DNA of 64,000 bases from an uncultured Bacilli bacterium (GTDB lineage Bacteria; Bacillota_I; Bacilli_A; RF39; UBA660): the NCBI GenBank assembly GCA_944350315.1, contig CALVON010000025.1, positions 1 through 64,000 on the forward strand, in the 5' to 3' direction. A model generated the notes under the pieces. That model ran no database searches. It saw only the letters and a list, made by a program, of their open reading frames with translations, and had not been told where the DNA came from. Shown here piece after piece: positions 45,813 to 55,128 of this stretch (the stretch's first letter is position 1; every line of letters begins with the position of its first letter). Both the position numbers and the translations under genes were made by a program.

Positions 45813-47406
45813 CTTCAGTACCCATTAAATAATCATCTAATCCAGTATCTTCTAATAACTCCATAATACCATCATTTTCAAATAATTTTAATAATATTTC
45901 ATAAATATCATCTTCTGTTAAGTCATCAATTAAAACTGCATTATCAGTTGATAGTTTATCAACACCTTTTGTTGTATCAATTTTACTATTTAAATTAAAT
46001 TTAAAACTGATTTCTTCTTCTAGATTATCTATATTTAATGAAATATCAATTTCTTCTTCCGTTAATTTATTTATTGTCAAATCGCTTTGATATACTAAAG
46101 TATAATTTTCACTGTATTCAAAGTGGTAAGAACTTTCTTTTTTTGTTAATTCAATTTGTTCTTTTTCACCATCATCTATTTCTAGTTTTATAAATTCATT
46201 GTTGAATATACTTAAATAAATGGAAACTTTTGTTATATCATCATTTAAATTAGATAGTGTTTCGTTTAGGGAATCAGTTAATTCTTCAGGAGTAGTTCCA
46301 TATATGTTAGCATAACTTTCAATAAATTTTTCATCATTTAACAACTTTGTTATTACTGTTTCTTTAAACTTTTTATCTAAATCAACGGTTATTTTTTTCA
46401 CATTTTCATTATCTACTTTAGTATATTCTTTAGTATATTTAGCATTTTCTAAAGTTTCTCTTACTGCTTTTGTAAATGAATTTAGAACAATTTGATAATC
46501 TTGACTATTTATATCAATATCTTCTTCTGATATTTCAGATGTTGATTCTACTTTTAAAACCTGACTATATAGGTCTTTTAAGTATATATAACTATTACCA
46601 TTTTCTTCTAGTTCTAGAAGCATCTGAATACTTGGTAATTGATTATCTTTGTATAATGTATTTAATATAATAGAGCCTTGATTATCAGTTTTACTATAAC
46701 CTATTCTTCCAGAAAAACTTAAATCATTTAAAATATCATATATGTATTGTTCTTCTTGATTATTTGATATTATATCAAGATCTATAGAATATTCATAATT
46801 ATATTGTTCATATTCTTCGGTATTTCCATTTTGGATTAAAGATAATGCATTATCGTAAGTTTTTAAAAATAATTTTTGTGGGTTATCCAATACAAAATAA
46901 TAAATTGCACACCCAGCAATAATTAAAACTAAAAGTATCATAATTATAATTAAAGCTATTGGCTTTTTCTTTGGTTCTACAAAACTATCATCCATTTTAC
47001 TTTCAGTTGGTGGAAGATTATTACCTCCCTGAGAAATATTATTTAATGTAGGTTGCGTAGATTTTTCTATACTACTAGTTTCTACATTATTTATAGTTTG
47101 GTCTCCTGTTACTCCATTTATATTATTATTTTCAGTATTTAGAGAGACATCATTTAGAGAAACATTGTTTGTATCTTGATTACTTGTAAATGGAAAACTT
47201 CCGCCCTGACTAGGTTGGTTTGATATTGGCTCTTGCCTAACTTCACTTGATTGAATATTTTCATTTAATGGACTTTGATTAATCATACTACTAATAGTTT
47301 TGGGTGCGTTTAAATCATTTATATCACTACTAGGATATTGATTAACATTTTGTGTATTTAGATTATTTTCTGGAGTTTGATTATTATTTAGATTATTATC
47401 ATTCAT
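45799..47406 (-). CDS. Membrane protein with low-complexity cytoplasmic tail, unknown function
   Basis: 535 residues. Residues 1-145 are rich in Asn, Gln, Ser and Pro and look disordered, then a membrane helix (PIALIIIMILLVLIIAGCAI, about 150-170), and an acidic extracellular domain of about 360 residues (YDNALSLIQNGNTEEYEQYN, then repeated DLSFSGRIGYS-like beta stretches). The layout resembles LPXTG-free DUF-type proteins of uncultured Bacilli that carry a stalk domain. Not recognised further. Confidence 0.6.
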   Translation of the reverse strand: MNDNNLNNNQTPENNLNTQNVNQYPSSDINDLNAPKTISSMINQSPLNENIQSSEVRQEPISNQPSQGGSFPFTSNQDTNNVSLNDVSLNTENNNINGVTGDQTINNVETSSIEKSTQPTLNNISQGGNNLPPTESKMDDSFVEPKKKPIALIIIMILLVLIIAGCAIYYFVLDNPQKLFLKTYDNALSLIQNGNTEEYEQYNYEYSIDLDIISNNQEEQYIYDILNDLSFSGRIGYSKTDNQGSIILNTLYKDNQLPSIQMLLELEENGNSYIYLKDLYSQVLKVESTSEISEEDIDINSQDYQIVLNSFTKAVRETLENAKYTKEYTKVDNENVKKITVDLDKKFKETVITKLLNDEKFIESYANIYGTTPEELTDSLNETLSNLNDDITKVSIYLSIFNNEFIKLEIDDGEKEQIELTKKESSYHFEYSENYTLVYQSDLTINKLTEEEIDISLNIDNLEEEISFKFNLNSKIDTTKGVDKLSTDNAVLIDDLTEDDIYEILLKLFENDGIMELLEDTGLDDYLMGTEDPTI

Positions 47407-47505
47407 TTTACTTCCCTCTTTCTATTTTATTAATTTTATTTTATCATAGATGTATTATTTTTTCAAACAAAATTATACTTTAATCGACATTTTTAAATAA
47501 TTGCA

Positions 47506-47534
47506 ATAAAAAAGAAAGTATTTTTTACTTTCTT
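47506..47534 (-). terminator. Terminator after efp
   Basis: AAGAAAGTA, loop AAAAA, TACTTTCTT followed by TTTTATT on the minus strand. Confidence 0.8.
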
Positions 47535-48082
47535 GATACATATTTACCGTCTTTAGTAGAAACAATAATTTCTTCTCCTTGTTCTATAAAAAGTGGTACT
47601 TTTACTAATAGTCCAGTCTCAATTATAGCATCTTTAGTAGCATTAGTAGCAGTATTTCCTTTTATTGCAGGTTCTGTTTCTGTAATGACATAGTCTATTT
47701 TTTCTGGTAATTCTATTCCTAACATTTCTCCTTCATAAAAGAAAATCAATACTTCTAATCCTTCTTTTAAAAATTTTGCTTCATTTTCAATTTGACTTTT
47801 TGTTAAATCTACTTGTTCATAGGTATTCATATTCATAAATGTATATGAACCACCATTTTCATATAGATATTGCATTTTAATTTTTTCAACATGAGCTGCT
47901 GGAACCTTAATTCCAGAATTGAAAGTTTGTTCTATTATTGATCCAGTTCTTAAATTTTTTAATTTGGTTTTTACAATAGCTGCTCCTTTTCCAGGCTTTA
48001 CATGTTGAAACTCTAGAACTTGATATAAATTATTGTCATAACTTATAGTCATCCCTGTTTTAAAGTCATTAACATTTATCAT
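47525..48082 (-). CDS. efp: Translation elongation factor P
   Basis: 185 residues, three beta-barrel domains. Rescues ribosomes stalled at polyproline. The loop [14 protein letters not shown] holds the Lys that is modified in other species; the C-terminal [16 protein letters not shown] is typical. No modification enzyme is seen nearby. rpmG lies just upstream. Confidence 0.96.
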   Translation of the reverse strand: MINVNDFKTGMTISYDNNLYQVLEFQHVKPGKGAAIVKTKLKNLRTGSIIEQTFNSGIKVPAAHVEKIKMQYLYENGGSYTFMNMNTYEQVDLTKSQIENEAKFLKEGLEVLIFFYEGEMLGIELPEKIDYVITETEPAIKGNTATNATKDAIIETGLLVKVPLFIEQGEEIIVSTKDGKYVSRK

Positions 48083-48100
48083 AATTTATTCCTTTCTTAA

Positions 48101-48268
48101 TTATTTTTTTTCTTTATGTGTTGTGTTTTTACGACATTTAGGACAATATTTATTTAGTTCTAAACGTTCAGTGGTATTTTTTTTATTTTTACTAACAGTA
48201 TAGTTTGGAGTTTTACATTCTTCGCATACTAATGATACTAAAACTCTATTTTCATTTTTCTTTGCCAT
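48101..48268 (-). CDS. rpmG: Ribosomal protein L33 (bL33)
   Basis: 55 residues, found by direct reading: [50 protein letters not shown]. It carries two CxxC pairs and so is the zinc-binding form. GGAGG lies before the ATG. It lies 18 bases upstream of efp and is likely co-transcribed with it. Confidence 0.93.
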   Translation of the reverse strand: MAKKNENRVLVSLVCEECKTPNYTVSKNKKNTTERLELNKYCPKCRKNTTHKEKK

Positions 48269-48358
48269 GATTTCCCTCCTTCAAAATATCAATGGTATTA
48301 TAACATAAATTAACTAATTTAGACAACTATTTTCTAATCCTTATATATTTTTTTATCT

Positions 48359-50494
48359 TTATTTATAAAATTCATAATATTTATTAACCATTTTAGCTGA
48401 TATTCTTTTTGTCACTAAACTTTGATAATTAGAATTAGGTGTACTAATATCTGGTGAAACAACAACAATGCTCATTTTAGGATTTTCACTTGGAGAATAT
48501 CCTACAAAAGCAGTAGTAATAGTTTCTGTATCTACTACACCATTATTATCTGTGTCTATAAAACTTTGACTAGTTCCGGTTTTTCCACTTGAATTAGTAT
48601 AATTACCCATATAGCCGTATCCTAAGCCATCTGTTACTACTTGATTAAATCCTAATCGAACGCGGTCAAGGTATTTTTTTTCAATATCAACAGTCCCTAA
48701 AACTTCTTTTTCACTTGCATAGATGAGTTCTCCAAAGGTTTCATCTTTGTTTGCCGATGGAGAATAAACTTCTTTTAAAAGATATGGTTTTAATCTTGAT
48801 CCGCCATTTGCAATTGTGTTGATATATTGCGATAATTGAATAGGAGTGTATGTATCATATTGACCAATTGAAAAATCTAAAAGATGTCCTGGTAAAGTCG
48901 AGGTACCAGTATATCCTAGACTTTCTACAGGTAAATCAATACCTGTTTTTACTCCAAGCCCAAAAGAAGCATACATACTTCGATACTTTTCAAAAGCTCT
49001 TTCATCTATTTTTAAGGCTTCATTGTACTGATAATTACCATTTCCTACTTTTATAGCAATTTTATATTGATAAACATTAGATGAGTATCTTAATGCATAT
49101 AAGTCATCAATATCTCCTAAAGTTTTCCAAGAGCATTTTTCCGGTGTATCTTTTATTTTTATACATTCATCCGTTAGAACATCACCAATATCGATAGCTC
49201 CATATTTATATCCGACTAGCATAGAAGCTCCTTTTACAACTGAACCAGGCGTTACTGGTAAGGTAACAATTCCTGGAGTATAGTCAACAACTTCTTTTTC
49301 CCCTTTATCATTTTCTCTAACTTGTTTTCCTGACATGGCTAATATTTCTCCAGTATTGGGATTGGAAATAATTGCAAAAGAACGATTATAATAAGTTGTA
49401 TTTGGTTCATAAGTAGCATTTAAAACCTCTTCTTTTAAAGTATCTTCAAGATATTTTTGAAGCTCAATATCAATAGTCAAAACGATATCATTTCCACGTT
49501 TTCCAAAACTAACTAATTCGTAGTTGTTATTTTCGCCAATTTTATAAATTGGTTTGGTTCCTTTTAAATAATCTTCATATTGATATTCAAGGTAACTTAT
49601 TCCTACCCGATCATCTAGACTATAACCTTTTTCTAAATAAATACTTGCCAATTCTTCCGGTATTCCTTGAGTATCGGAGGAAACTGTTCCTAATATTGAT
49701 TTAAATACGTCCCCATATAAATAAATTCTTTCCCAATCTAATTTAGTATTAAAACCTTTTAAATTGTCAATATTTTCACTAATTTTTGCATATTCTTCAT
49801 CGGTAACATCTTTATTTTTAATAATTTTTTCAGCATAAGAATATCCTTTATTCATTAAATAATATATGTATGCTGCTTCTTTATCTATTTCATTATAGTC
49901 AGCTAAATCCTCTTCTGTAATCCTTTCAAAAATTAAATCTTCAATATCACCATCATCAAGTTTTCTTTTACTATAATCATCCCATTCTTTTTCAGTTATT
50001 AAATCTTTACATTTTTCAATATTATTTTGATAATAAAAATTTTTTAAACGATAGGTAGATAAATTACTATAATCAATATCTAACATTTGGCCAACAGTAT
50101 ATGCCAATTCTATTTCTTCTTTAGTAGTAATTCCAGTTTGTTTTTTGTAATAAATTGTTTTTATAGCCTCATTATCTACTAATAAATTATAATTTCTATC
50201 ATATATTCTTCCTCTAGGGGCACTAGAGCCTTCCACTGTTTTTTCAGTAGCAATAGACAATTTATCTAAATAAGTCTCATAATCAATAATTTGAAGTTTA
50301 AATAAACGAGATGATATAAATAGAAAAAAGATAAGAAATAAAAATTCAATTAAAAGATATCTTTTATGAATTATTTTATCAAGGTTTTTATTATCTACTT
50401 TATTTTTTTTATTAATTGGTTTAAGTTTGTTTTGTTTTTTTACTTTTTTACTTTTAGTAATTCTATTTATTCGTTTATGTTTAATTATGCTCAT
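48359..50494 (-). CDS. Class B penicillin-binding protein (PBP2-type transpeptidase)
   Basis: 711 residues. A long basic cytoplasmic start, membrane helix about 48-66, dimerisation domain (GRIYDRNYNLLVDNEAIKTI) and transpeptidase domain with the three active motifs: SxxK in PGSVVKGASMLV, SxN in RYSSNVYQYKI and KTG in SSGKTGTSQSF. It crosslinks peptidoglycan, most likely in elongation with MreC/MreD encoded 4 kb away; a septal (PBP2B-like) or sporulation (SpoVD-like) role is possible. No PASTA domain is seen. Confidence 0.9.
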   Translation of the reverse strand: MSIIKHKRINRITKSKKVKKQNKLKPINKKNKVDNKNLDKIIHKRYLLIEFLFLIFFLFISSRLFKLQIIDYETYLDKLSIATEKTVEGSSAPRGRIYDRNYNLLVDNEAIKTIYYKKQTGITTKEEIELAYTVGQMLDIDYSNLSTYRLKNFYYQNNIEKCKDLITEKEWDDYSKRKLDDGDIEDLIFERITEEDLADYNEIDKEAAYIYYLMNKGYSYAEKIIKNKDVTDEEYAKISENIDNLKGFNTKLDWERIYLYGDVFKSILGTVSSDTQGIPEELASIYLEKGYSLDDRVGISYLEYQYEDYLKGTKPIYKIGENNNYELVSFGKRGNDIVLTIDIELQKYLEDTLKEEVLNATYEPNTTYYNRSFAIISNPNTGEILAMSGKQVRENDKGEKEVVDYTPGIVTLPVTPGSVVKGASMLVGYKYGAIDIGDVLTDECIKIKDTPEKCSWKTLGDIDDLYALRYSSNVYQYKIAIKVGNGNYQYNEALKIDERAFEKYRSMYASFGLGVKTGIDLPVESLGYTGTSTLPGHLLDFSIGQYDTYTPIQLSQYINTIANGGSRLKPYLLKEVYSPSANKDETFGELIYASEKEVLGTVDIEKKYLDRVRLGFNQVVTDGLGYGYMGNYTNSSGKTGTSQSFIDTDNNGVVDTETITTAFVGYSPSENPKMSIVVVSPDISTPNSNYQSLVTKRISAKMVNKYYEFYK

Positions 50495-50581
50495 TGTATC
50501 TATCCTTTCATGATTATGATTTCTTATTATTTATTATATCATAAAATCTATCATTTATCATAAATTTAATTAGGTGAGAAT

Positions 50582-50842
50582 ATGAATAAGCTATTTATTT
50601 ATCAATATGTTATGAATATTAAAAAAAGTGATATTTATAATTTTGGTTTGAAGCAAGGAATAAAACTAGATGAAGAGGAATTAGCTCTTTTAGATAATTA
50701 TATAAAAAATGATTTTAAAAAAATTATCGATAATCCTGAAAGAATATTAATGGATGCTAAAAATAAATTAAAAGTAAGTACTTATAATAAATTACTTGAG
50801 TTATATGATACTTATAAAGAAAAATTAGCATTATTAAAATAA
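50582..50842 (+). CDS. DUF2624 protein (YqfT-like)
   Basis: 86 residues, helical: MNIKKSDIYNFGLKQGIKLD, then NDFKKIIDNPERILMDAKNKL. This fits DUF2624, whose B. subtilis member yqfT lies next to nfo, as here (convergent). Function unknown. AGGTGAG precedes the ATG. Confidence 0.7.
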   Translation: MNKLFIYQYVMNIKKSDIYNFGLKQGIKLDEEELALLDNYIKNDFKKIIDNPERILMDAKNKLKVSTYNKLLELYDTYKEKLALLK

Positions 50843-50878
50843 AAGATAAGAACTATTCATTATTTCTTATCTTTTCTA
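50840..50878. terminator. Bidirectional terminator between DUF2624 and nfo
   Basis: AAAAGATAAGAA and TTCTTATCTTTT form a 12-bp perfect stem with an 11-base loop between convergent genes. Confidence 0.85.
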
Positions 50879-51764
50879 ATAACTTATTATCAAATTCTTT
50901 GTTTTTTATCATTTTTATTTCGTATTTATATGGAGGATATATTTTTTCTTTATCATTATCACTTAATGCTACATAAGGTGTTTCTAAAATTCTAGGAATA
51001 TCTTTTAATCTTTCATTATATATAATATCAATTAGGGTATTAAAGCCAATATTTCCTAAACCAATATTTTCATGACGGTCTTTATGTGATCCTGATAAAT
51101 TTTTGGAATCATTTATATGTATGCATTTAATGTATTTAATTCCTATTTCTTTATCAAAATCATCTAAATAGGCATCAAAGTTATTTAAATCAACGCCACT
51201 ATCAAACAAATGACAAGTATCTAGGCAAACTCCTATTTTATCTTTGAATTTTACTTTTTCAATTATTTCTTTCAATTCTTCAAGTGTAGAGCCTATTTCA
51301 GTACCTTTACCAGCCATAGTTTCTAGTAAAATAGTAACATCTTTATCATTATCTAGTATAATATTTAGTCCATCTATAATACTATTTAAAGCCTGCTCTT
51401 TGGTGTATGAAACAGATGCTCCTGGATGAAGAACCATATACTTAATTCCTAGAGTTGATGCTCTTTCTATTTCACCTTGTAAAAAAGAAACAGAAAAATC
51501 AAAATTAGCTAAATTACCCAAATTAACAATGTAGGGAGCATGAATAATTATTTTTGATAAATCTATACTATTTTCTTTCATAAGTTGATATGCTTCGTAT
51601 GTTAAATTATCATCTAATGGTAATCTTTTAGTATTTTGAGGGGCACCAGTATAAAACATAAATGTGTTGGCACCATATGATAGTGCTTCTTTGACAGACC
51701 CCAAAAGTTGTTCTTTACTTGAAAATCCTACATGGGATCCTATTATTAAATCTTCTTTTTTCAT
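50853..51764 (-). CDS. nfo: Endonuclease IV
   Basis: 303 residues. AP endonuclease with three zinc ions, in base-excision repair. Signatures IGSHVGFSS, IIHAPYIVNLGN, MVLHPGASVSYTKEQAL, LLETMAGKGTEIG, IGVCLDTCHLFDSGVDL, CIHINDSKNLSGSHKDRHENIGLGNIG and ILETPY hold the metal ligands. Slightly longer than the B. subtilis protein. In spores such enzymes repair damage on germination. Confidence 0.96.
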   Translation of the reverse strand: MKKEDLIIGSHVGFSSKEQLLGSVKEALSYGANTFMFYTGAPQNTKRLPLDDNLTYEAYQLMKENSIDLSKIIIHAPYIVNLGNLANFDFSVSFLQGEIERASTLGIKYMVLHPGASVSYTKEQALNSIIDGLNIILDNDKDVTILLETMAGKGTEIGSTLEELKEIIEKVKFKDKIGVCLDTCHLFDSGVDLNNFDAYLDDFDKEIGIKYIKCIHINDSKNLSGSHKDRHENIGLGNIGFNTLIDIIYNERLKDIPRILETPYVALSDNDKEKIYPPYKYEIKMIKNKEFDNKLLEKIRNNE

Positions 51765-51782
51765 ATAATTCCTTCTTCTTAA

Positions 51783-51807
51783 TAAAAAAAGATTATTAAC
51801 TAATCAT
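51783..51807 (-). terminator. Terminator after the prepilin gene
   Basis: GATTA, loop, TAATC followed by seven T on the minus strand, 3 bases after the stop. Confidence 0.6.
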
Positions 51808-51810
51808 TTT

Positions 51811-52305
51811 CTATTGACAATTACCACCTTTTACTTGATTATTGTTAGTTCCTTGATTTCCATGTCCTGCATAGTCGCCAGTTTCGTTAGCAGTTAGAGT
51901 TACACATGCTCTTCCTTGATTAAATGTTACTGTTATTGATGAAACATTCCCTGTCTTTAAACCAGCAGCCATAATTAAATTAGCATCTGATGATGGTTCA
52001 GGATTTTCTATTGTCGATGAGGGACCACCACATGCACCATTTCCACTAGTTTTATTTACACCACTACAAAAACTAGCATAATTAGTATCAACAGCAGAAA
52101 TATTTATATCTCCTACTAATGATGATTGATACTGTCTATCAAACCAATCAGCAGCAGTGTCAGCGGCAGTTTGAAATGCTTTTGATTTAGTATTATCTAT
52201 AGTAGTTAGGATGGCAGGAATTGAAATACCTACTACTATTGCTAGGATAATAATTACTGCTAATAATTCTACTAATGTAAATCCTTTATTATTCAATTTT
52301 CTCAT
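51811..52305 (-). CDS. Type IV prepilin-like protein
   Basis: 164 residues from the ATG at 52305, which has AAGGAGG nine bases upstream. A class III leader, MRKLNNKG, is cut before FTLVELLAVIIILAIVVGIS, with Glu at position 5 of the mature protein, the mark of prepilin-peptidase substrates. The pilin head has Cys pairs (FCSGVN...ACGG, and RACV...GGNC) that may form disulphides. It stands alone, about 41 kb from pilC-pilD, which probably process and assemble it. Major pilin or pseudopilin; the window does not decide. Confidence 0.88.
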   Translation of the reverse strand: MRKLNNKGFTLVELLAVIIILAIVVGISIPAILTTIDNTKSKAFQTAADTAADWFDRQYQSSLVGDINISAVDTNYASFCSGVNKTSGNGACGGPSSTIENPEPSSDANLIMAAGLKTGNVSSITVTFNQGRACVTLTANETGDYAGHGNQGTNNNQVKGGNCQ

Positions 52306-52380
52306 TTTTTTATCCTCCTTATATAATAAAAATATATCATATAAGGTGATTATTGTCAATTACAAATACTTGTATTTTAT

Positions 52381-52929
52381 TTATTCTTTAATAAATATAC
52401 TTATTGATTTATTACCATAATTTCTTTCTTTATATAGGGTTAAATTGTGATATTTATTTAAAAATTTTAAATTGTGATGTTCTAGAATAAGTAGGCCATT
52501 ATCTTTTAATAAATTTAAGGTAAATACCTTTTCAATAATTTTTTCATATACATTATAATCATATGGTGGATCTATAAAAATTAAATCAAAAGTTATATTT
52601 CTACTACTAAAATCATTTAATGCTTTTTTCCAATCTGATAAAATAATTGTTGATTGACTTTCTATATTTAAATTTTTAATATTATTTTTTAATATTTTGA
52701 TAGCTTCTTTATTATTATCTATAAAATAGCAATGCTTTGTTCCATTTGATATAGCTTCTATTCCTAAATTTCCTGACCCCGCAAATAAATCTAAAGTAAT
52801 ACTATTTTTTATTTTGTCTTGAATCATTGCAAACAATGATTCTTTAACACGATTCATTGTTGGCCTTGTGCCATCAATATTATATCCTTCGATGTTTCTT
52901 CCTTTTAAATTTCCACTTATTATTTTCAT
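52381..52929 (-). CDS. rsmD: 16S rRNA (guanine(966)-N2)-methyltransferase RsmD
   Basis: 182 residues. MKIISGNLKGRNI, TRPTMNRVKESLFAMI, LDLFAGSGNLGIEAISNG (SAM site) and FDLIFIDPPYDYNVYEK (catalytic DPPY) identify it. It follows pgeF by 10 bases. In B. subtilis (ylbH) it sits after ylbD-ylbE-ylbF-ylbG, an order largely kept here. Confidence 0.95.
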   Translation of the reverse strand: MKIISGNLKGRNIEGYNIDGTRPTMNRVKESLFAMIQDKIKNSITLDLFAGSGNLGIEAISNGTKHCYFIDNNKEAIKILKNNIKNLNIESQSTIILSDWKKALNDFSSRNITFDLIFIDPPYDYNVYEKIIEKVFTLNLLKDNGLLILEHHNLKFLNKYHNLTLYKERNYGNKSISIFIKE

Positions 52930-52939
52930 ACTTACATCA

Positions 52940-53608
52940 TTATCCCTTTATCATAACAATTAAATAATTTCTTTTATCAGTATGATTATAGCGATATGAA
53001 TAAAAGATATCATTGTGGCAATAAGTACATACATTATTATTAAATATATGTTCTTTTAAAACTCCGGTTTTTATTGCATCATCAATTACTATTTGTGGAA
53101 GATCAAGATAATATTTTTCATTTTTTTTAATAGCATATTCTTTAATATTTGCTAATTTTTGAGCAAATTGATCATATACATCTTTGCCAATTTCAAAATG
53201 ACACTTTTTAATTGATGGATATAAATAAAGATATAGGGCTTTAGGATTAGAAGAAAAGTTATCAATCATACTATTGATTGTTTTTTCGATTATACTATTT
53301 AGCGTTCCTTTCCATCCTGAATGAATAGCACCAATAATTTTTTGCTTTTTATCATAAATTACCATAGGAATACAATCGGCGGTTCTAATTACTAAAGCGT
53401 AATTAGGTATTTTAGTAATAAAAGCATCACCATCTTTCTTATCTTGATAATTTTCATCTGCAATATGCACAATGTTTGAATGTATTTGATTTAAACAGAA
53501 ATAATTTTTAATATTTAATTTTTTTAAGGCAGTAGATAAATCATATTCTTTTGTTGTAAAAAAATTAATTATATCTTTATCTATATCATAACTTATTAAT
53601 TTTTCCAT
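52940..53608 (-). CDS. pgeF: Multicopper-oxidase-fold purine nucleoside phosphorylase (YfiH/PgeF)
   Basis: 222 residues. YfiH/DUF152 family: LNQIHSNIVHIAD (His ligand), DGDAFITKIPNYALVIRTADCIPM (conserved Cys), AIHSGWKGTLNSII (His ligand) and CHFEIGKDVYDQF. Members are proposed to act on adenosine or to edit the peptidoglycan precursor pool. It is between ylbF and rsmD, with 10-11 base gaps on both sides. Confidence 0.88.
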   Translation of the reverse strand: MEKLISYDIDKDIINFFTTKEYDLSTALKKLNIKNYFCLNQIHSNIVHIADENYQDKKDGDAFITKIPNYALVIRTADCIPMVIYDKKQKIIGAIHSGWKGTLNSIIEKTINSMIDNFSSNPKALYLYLYPSIKKCHFEIGKDVYDQFAQKLANIKEYAIKKNEKYYLDLPQIVIDDAIKTGVLKEHIFNNNVCTYCHNDIFYSYRYNHTDKRNYLIVMIKG

Positions 53609-53619
53609 ATTACTCCTTT

Positions 53620-53913
53620 TTAGTTACAATTTGTAGTATTAGTATATTCTTTATATTTGTTATTTATTTTTAAAACTATCAAAGCTAGTTCATTATATGA
53701 TTTTATATAATTTTGATAATCTTTATCTAAAAGAATTAATTTTTTAATAGCTATTTTCTCATGGATATTTTTTTCATTTTGATACTGTTTTATTAAAGAT
53801 AAAAGATTATCATTTTTTAGTAATCTTGTTTTAGAAATTGTCATTTTTTTTATCATATTAGATGATTCTATAGCATCTAATAATTCATATGTTTTTATGA
53901 TGATATCTGACAT
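53620..53913 (-). CDS. ylbF: YlbF/YmcA family regulator
   Basis: 97 residues, two long helices, with IIKTYELLDAIESSNMIKKM and LIKQYQNEKNIHEKIA. Its place beside ylbE and rsmD points to YlbF rather than YmcA. In B. subtilis YlbF, YmcA and YaaT form the Ric complex that affects RNase Y, sporulation, competence and biofilm. It is shorter than YlbF of B. subtilis and lacks most of its C-terminal tail, with one Cys left near the end (TTNCN). Confidence 0.7.
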   Translation of the reverse strand: MSDIIIKTYELLDAIESSNMIKKMTISKTRLLKNDNLLSLIKQYQNEKNIHEKIAIKKLILLDKDYQNYIKSYNELALIVLKINNKYKEYTNTTNCN

Positions 53914-53944
53914 ATTATCACCTAGATATATAATAGCATAATAG

Positions 53945-53979
53945 TAAAAAGATGTCTATAAAATCATTTTAAGACATCT
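53945..53979 (-). terminator. Terminator after ylbE
   Basis: AGATGTCT and AGACATCT, 14-base loop, then TTTTTAC on the minus strand. It separates ylbDE from ylbF. Confidence 0.75.
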
Positions 53980-54185
53980 AAAAACGTTTTAAACATATTA
54001 ATATTATCCATCATTTTATTTATTTTATCAGATGGCTTTAATTTATATTTATCTTTCATATCATTTATAAAATCTTTATAGTACATACTATTTCTATTTA
54101 AGTATTTATACCAATATGAGTTTTCTCTTAAAAATATTTTTTGCTTTTCGTCTTGATTAATTCGATATTGAATATCTAGCTGCAT
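53964..54185 (-). CDS. ylbE: YlbE-like protein
   Basis: 73 residues: MQLDIQYRINQDEKQKIFLR, ENSYWYKYLNRNS. The pattern (short helical start, R-x-N-P/S-x-WY-x-x-L-x-R-N) and position after ylbD match the YlbE family; function unknown. It is 2 bases downstream of ylbD with GAGGAT before the ATG. Confidence 0.7.
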   Translation of the reverse strand: MQLDIQYRINQDEKQKIFLRENSYWYKYLNRNSMYYKDFINDMKDKYKLKPSDKINKMMDNINMFKTFLDVLK

Positions 54186-54187
54186 TA

Positions 54188-54532
54188 TTAATCCTCAAAT
54201 CTTTTATATATTGCTCTTGGCTTATATGTATCTGCTTTAGGAGTTGACTTATTTGCAAACAAATCACTAAATAGTCCTACCGCTTTACTTAATGACTCTA
54301 CTCCTGTTTGAAGTTTATCAACATCAATATTTTTAGCAAGAGTAATCACATCGTTTAAGGTTGTAGAGCTTTTTTTTGTATTATTTTGGTAGTCATTCCA
54401 AATTTCATTATCTTCTCCATACATATCATATAATTCATAAAATTTTTGCCATGTCATTGACCCATCTTTAATATAATTTGCAAAGCTAGGATTTTTTTTA
54501 ACAAATGCTTTAAAATTATCTATTTGACTCAT
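54188..54532 (-). CDS. ylbD: YlbD-like putative spore coat protein
   Basis: About 114 residues starting MSQIDNFKAFVKKNPSFANY, with GSMTWQKFYELYDMYGEDNE and later NIDVDKLQTGVESLSKAVGLF. This is the YlbD_coat layout: a start with FK.FVKK.P, a W-x-x-x-Y-E segment, and a coil. AGGTG lies eight bases upstream of the chosen ATG. Spore-coat function is by family annotation only. Confidence 0.7.
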   Translation of the reverse strand: MSQIDNFKAFVKKNPSFANYIKDGSMTWQKFYELYDMYGEDNEIWNDYQNNTKKSSTTLNDVITLAKNIDVDKLQTGVESLSKAVGLFSDLFANKSTPKADTYKPRAIYKRFED

Positions 54533-54627
54533 ATTGAACATCACCTATTACATTATATGTCAAATTGTTCTATTTTTGACAGATTATGCTAAAGTAGTGT
54601 TATAATATTTTATTGTAAGGAGTGGTT

Positions 54628-55089
54628 ATGAAAAAGAATTATTTAATTATATTTGCTATTATCTTATTTACATTGTGCGGTTGTAGTAATAAATCTAAGG
54701 AAGTTAAGGGCATTGATGAATTTAATGAAATTAGTGTAAATAATGATTTTAAAGTTGTTGATAATATGAATTCTTATGAAAATATTAATTACATTGATTA
54801 TGCTACTTTAGCAGTAATTGATGATGATAGTAATCTTGAAATGGTAATTTATGAATCAGTTGATTATGCAAAAGAAGTGCAAGAAAATCAGATAGAAAAT
54901 TTTGCTAGTCGTAAAAGTACAGGAGCTACAGAGAAAAAAGATAAAGGAAAAAATTATTATAAATATTCTTTAATTTCTAATAATCGCTACATGGTTAGCT
55001 CCAGAGTTGAAAACACACTAATTTTTTGTAATACATCTTTGTCTAACAAAAGTAGTGTCGATGCAATATTAGAAGAATTAGAATATTAA
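54628..55089 (+). CDS. Small lipoprotein, unknown function
   Basis: About 153 residues. Lipoprotein signal (KKNYLIIFAIILFTLCGC) with the lipobox LCGC, so the mature protein is anchored outside. The mature part is acidic and small (VNNDFKVVDNMNSY, YSLISNNRYMVSSRVENTLI), reminiscent of DUF4358/DUF6612-like lipoproteins but not assignable. AAGGAG lies five bases before the ATG at 54628. Monocistronic and convergent with typA. Confidence 0.65.
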   Translation: MKKNYLIIFAIILFTLCGCSNKSKEVKGIDEFNEISVNNDFKVVDNMNSYENINYIDYATLAVIDDDSNLEMVIYESVDYAKEVQENQIENFASRKSTGATEKKDKGKNYYKYSLISNNRYMVSSRVENTLIFCNTSLSNKSSVDAILEELEY

Positions 55090-55090
55090 T

Positions 55091-55127
55091 AAAAAGTATC
55101 TTGAGAATTTCAAGGTACTTTTTTTAT
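55091..55127. terminator. Terminator between the lipoprotein gene and typA
   Basis: AAGTATCTTG and CAAGGTACTT with a 7-base loop and TTTTTT on the plus strand; the minus strand has an A-rich flank and a second small hairpin (GATGC/GCATC) in the end of typA. Confidence 0.75.
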
Positions 55128-55128
55128 T

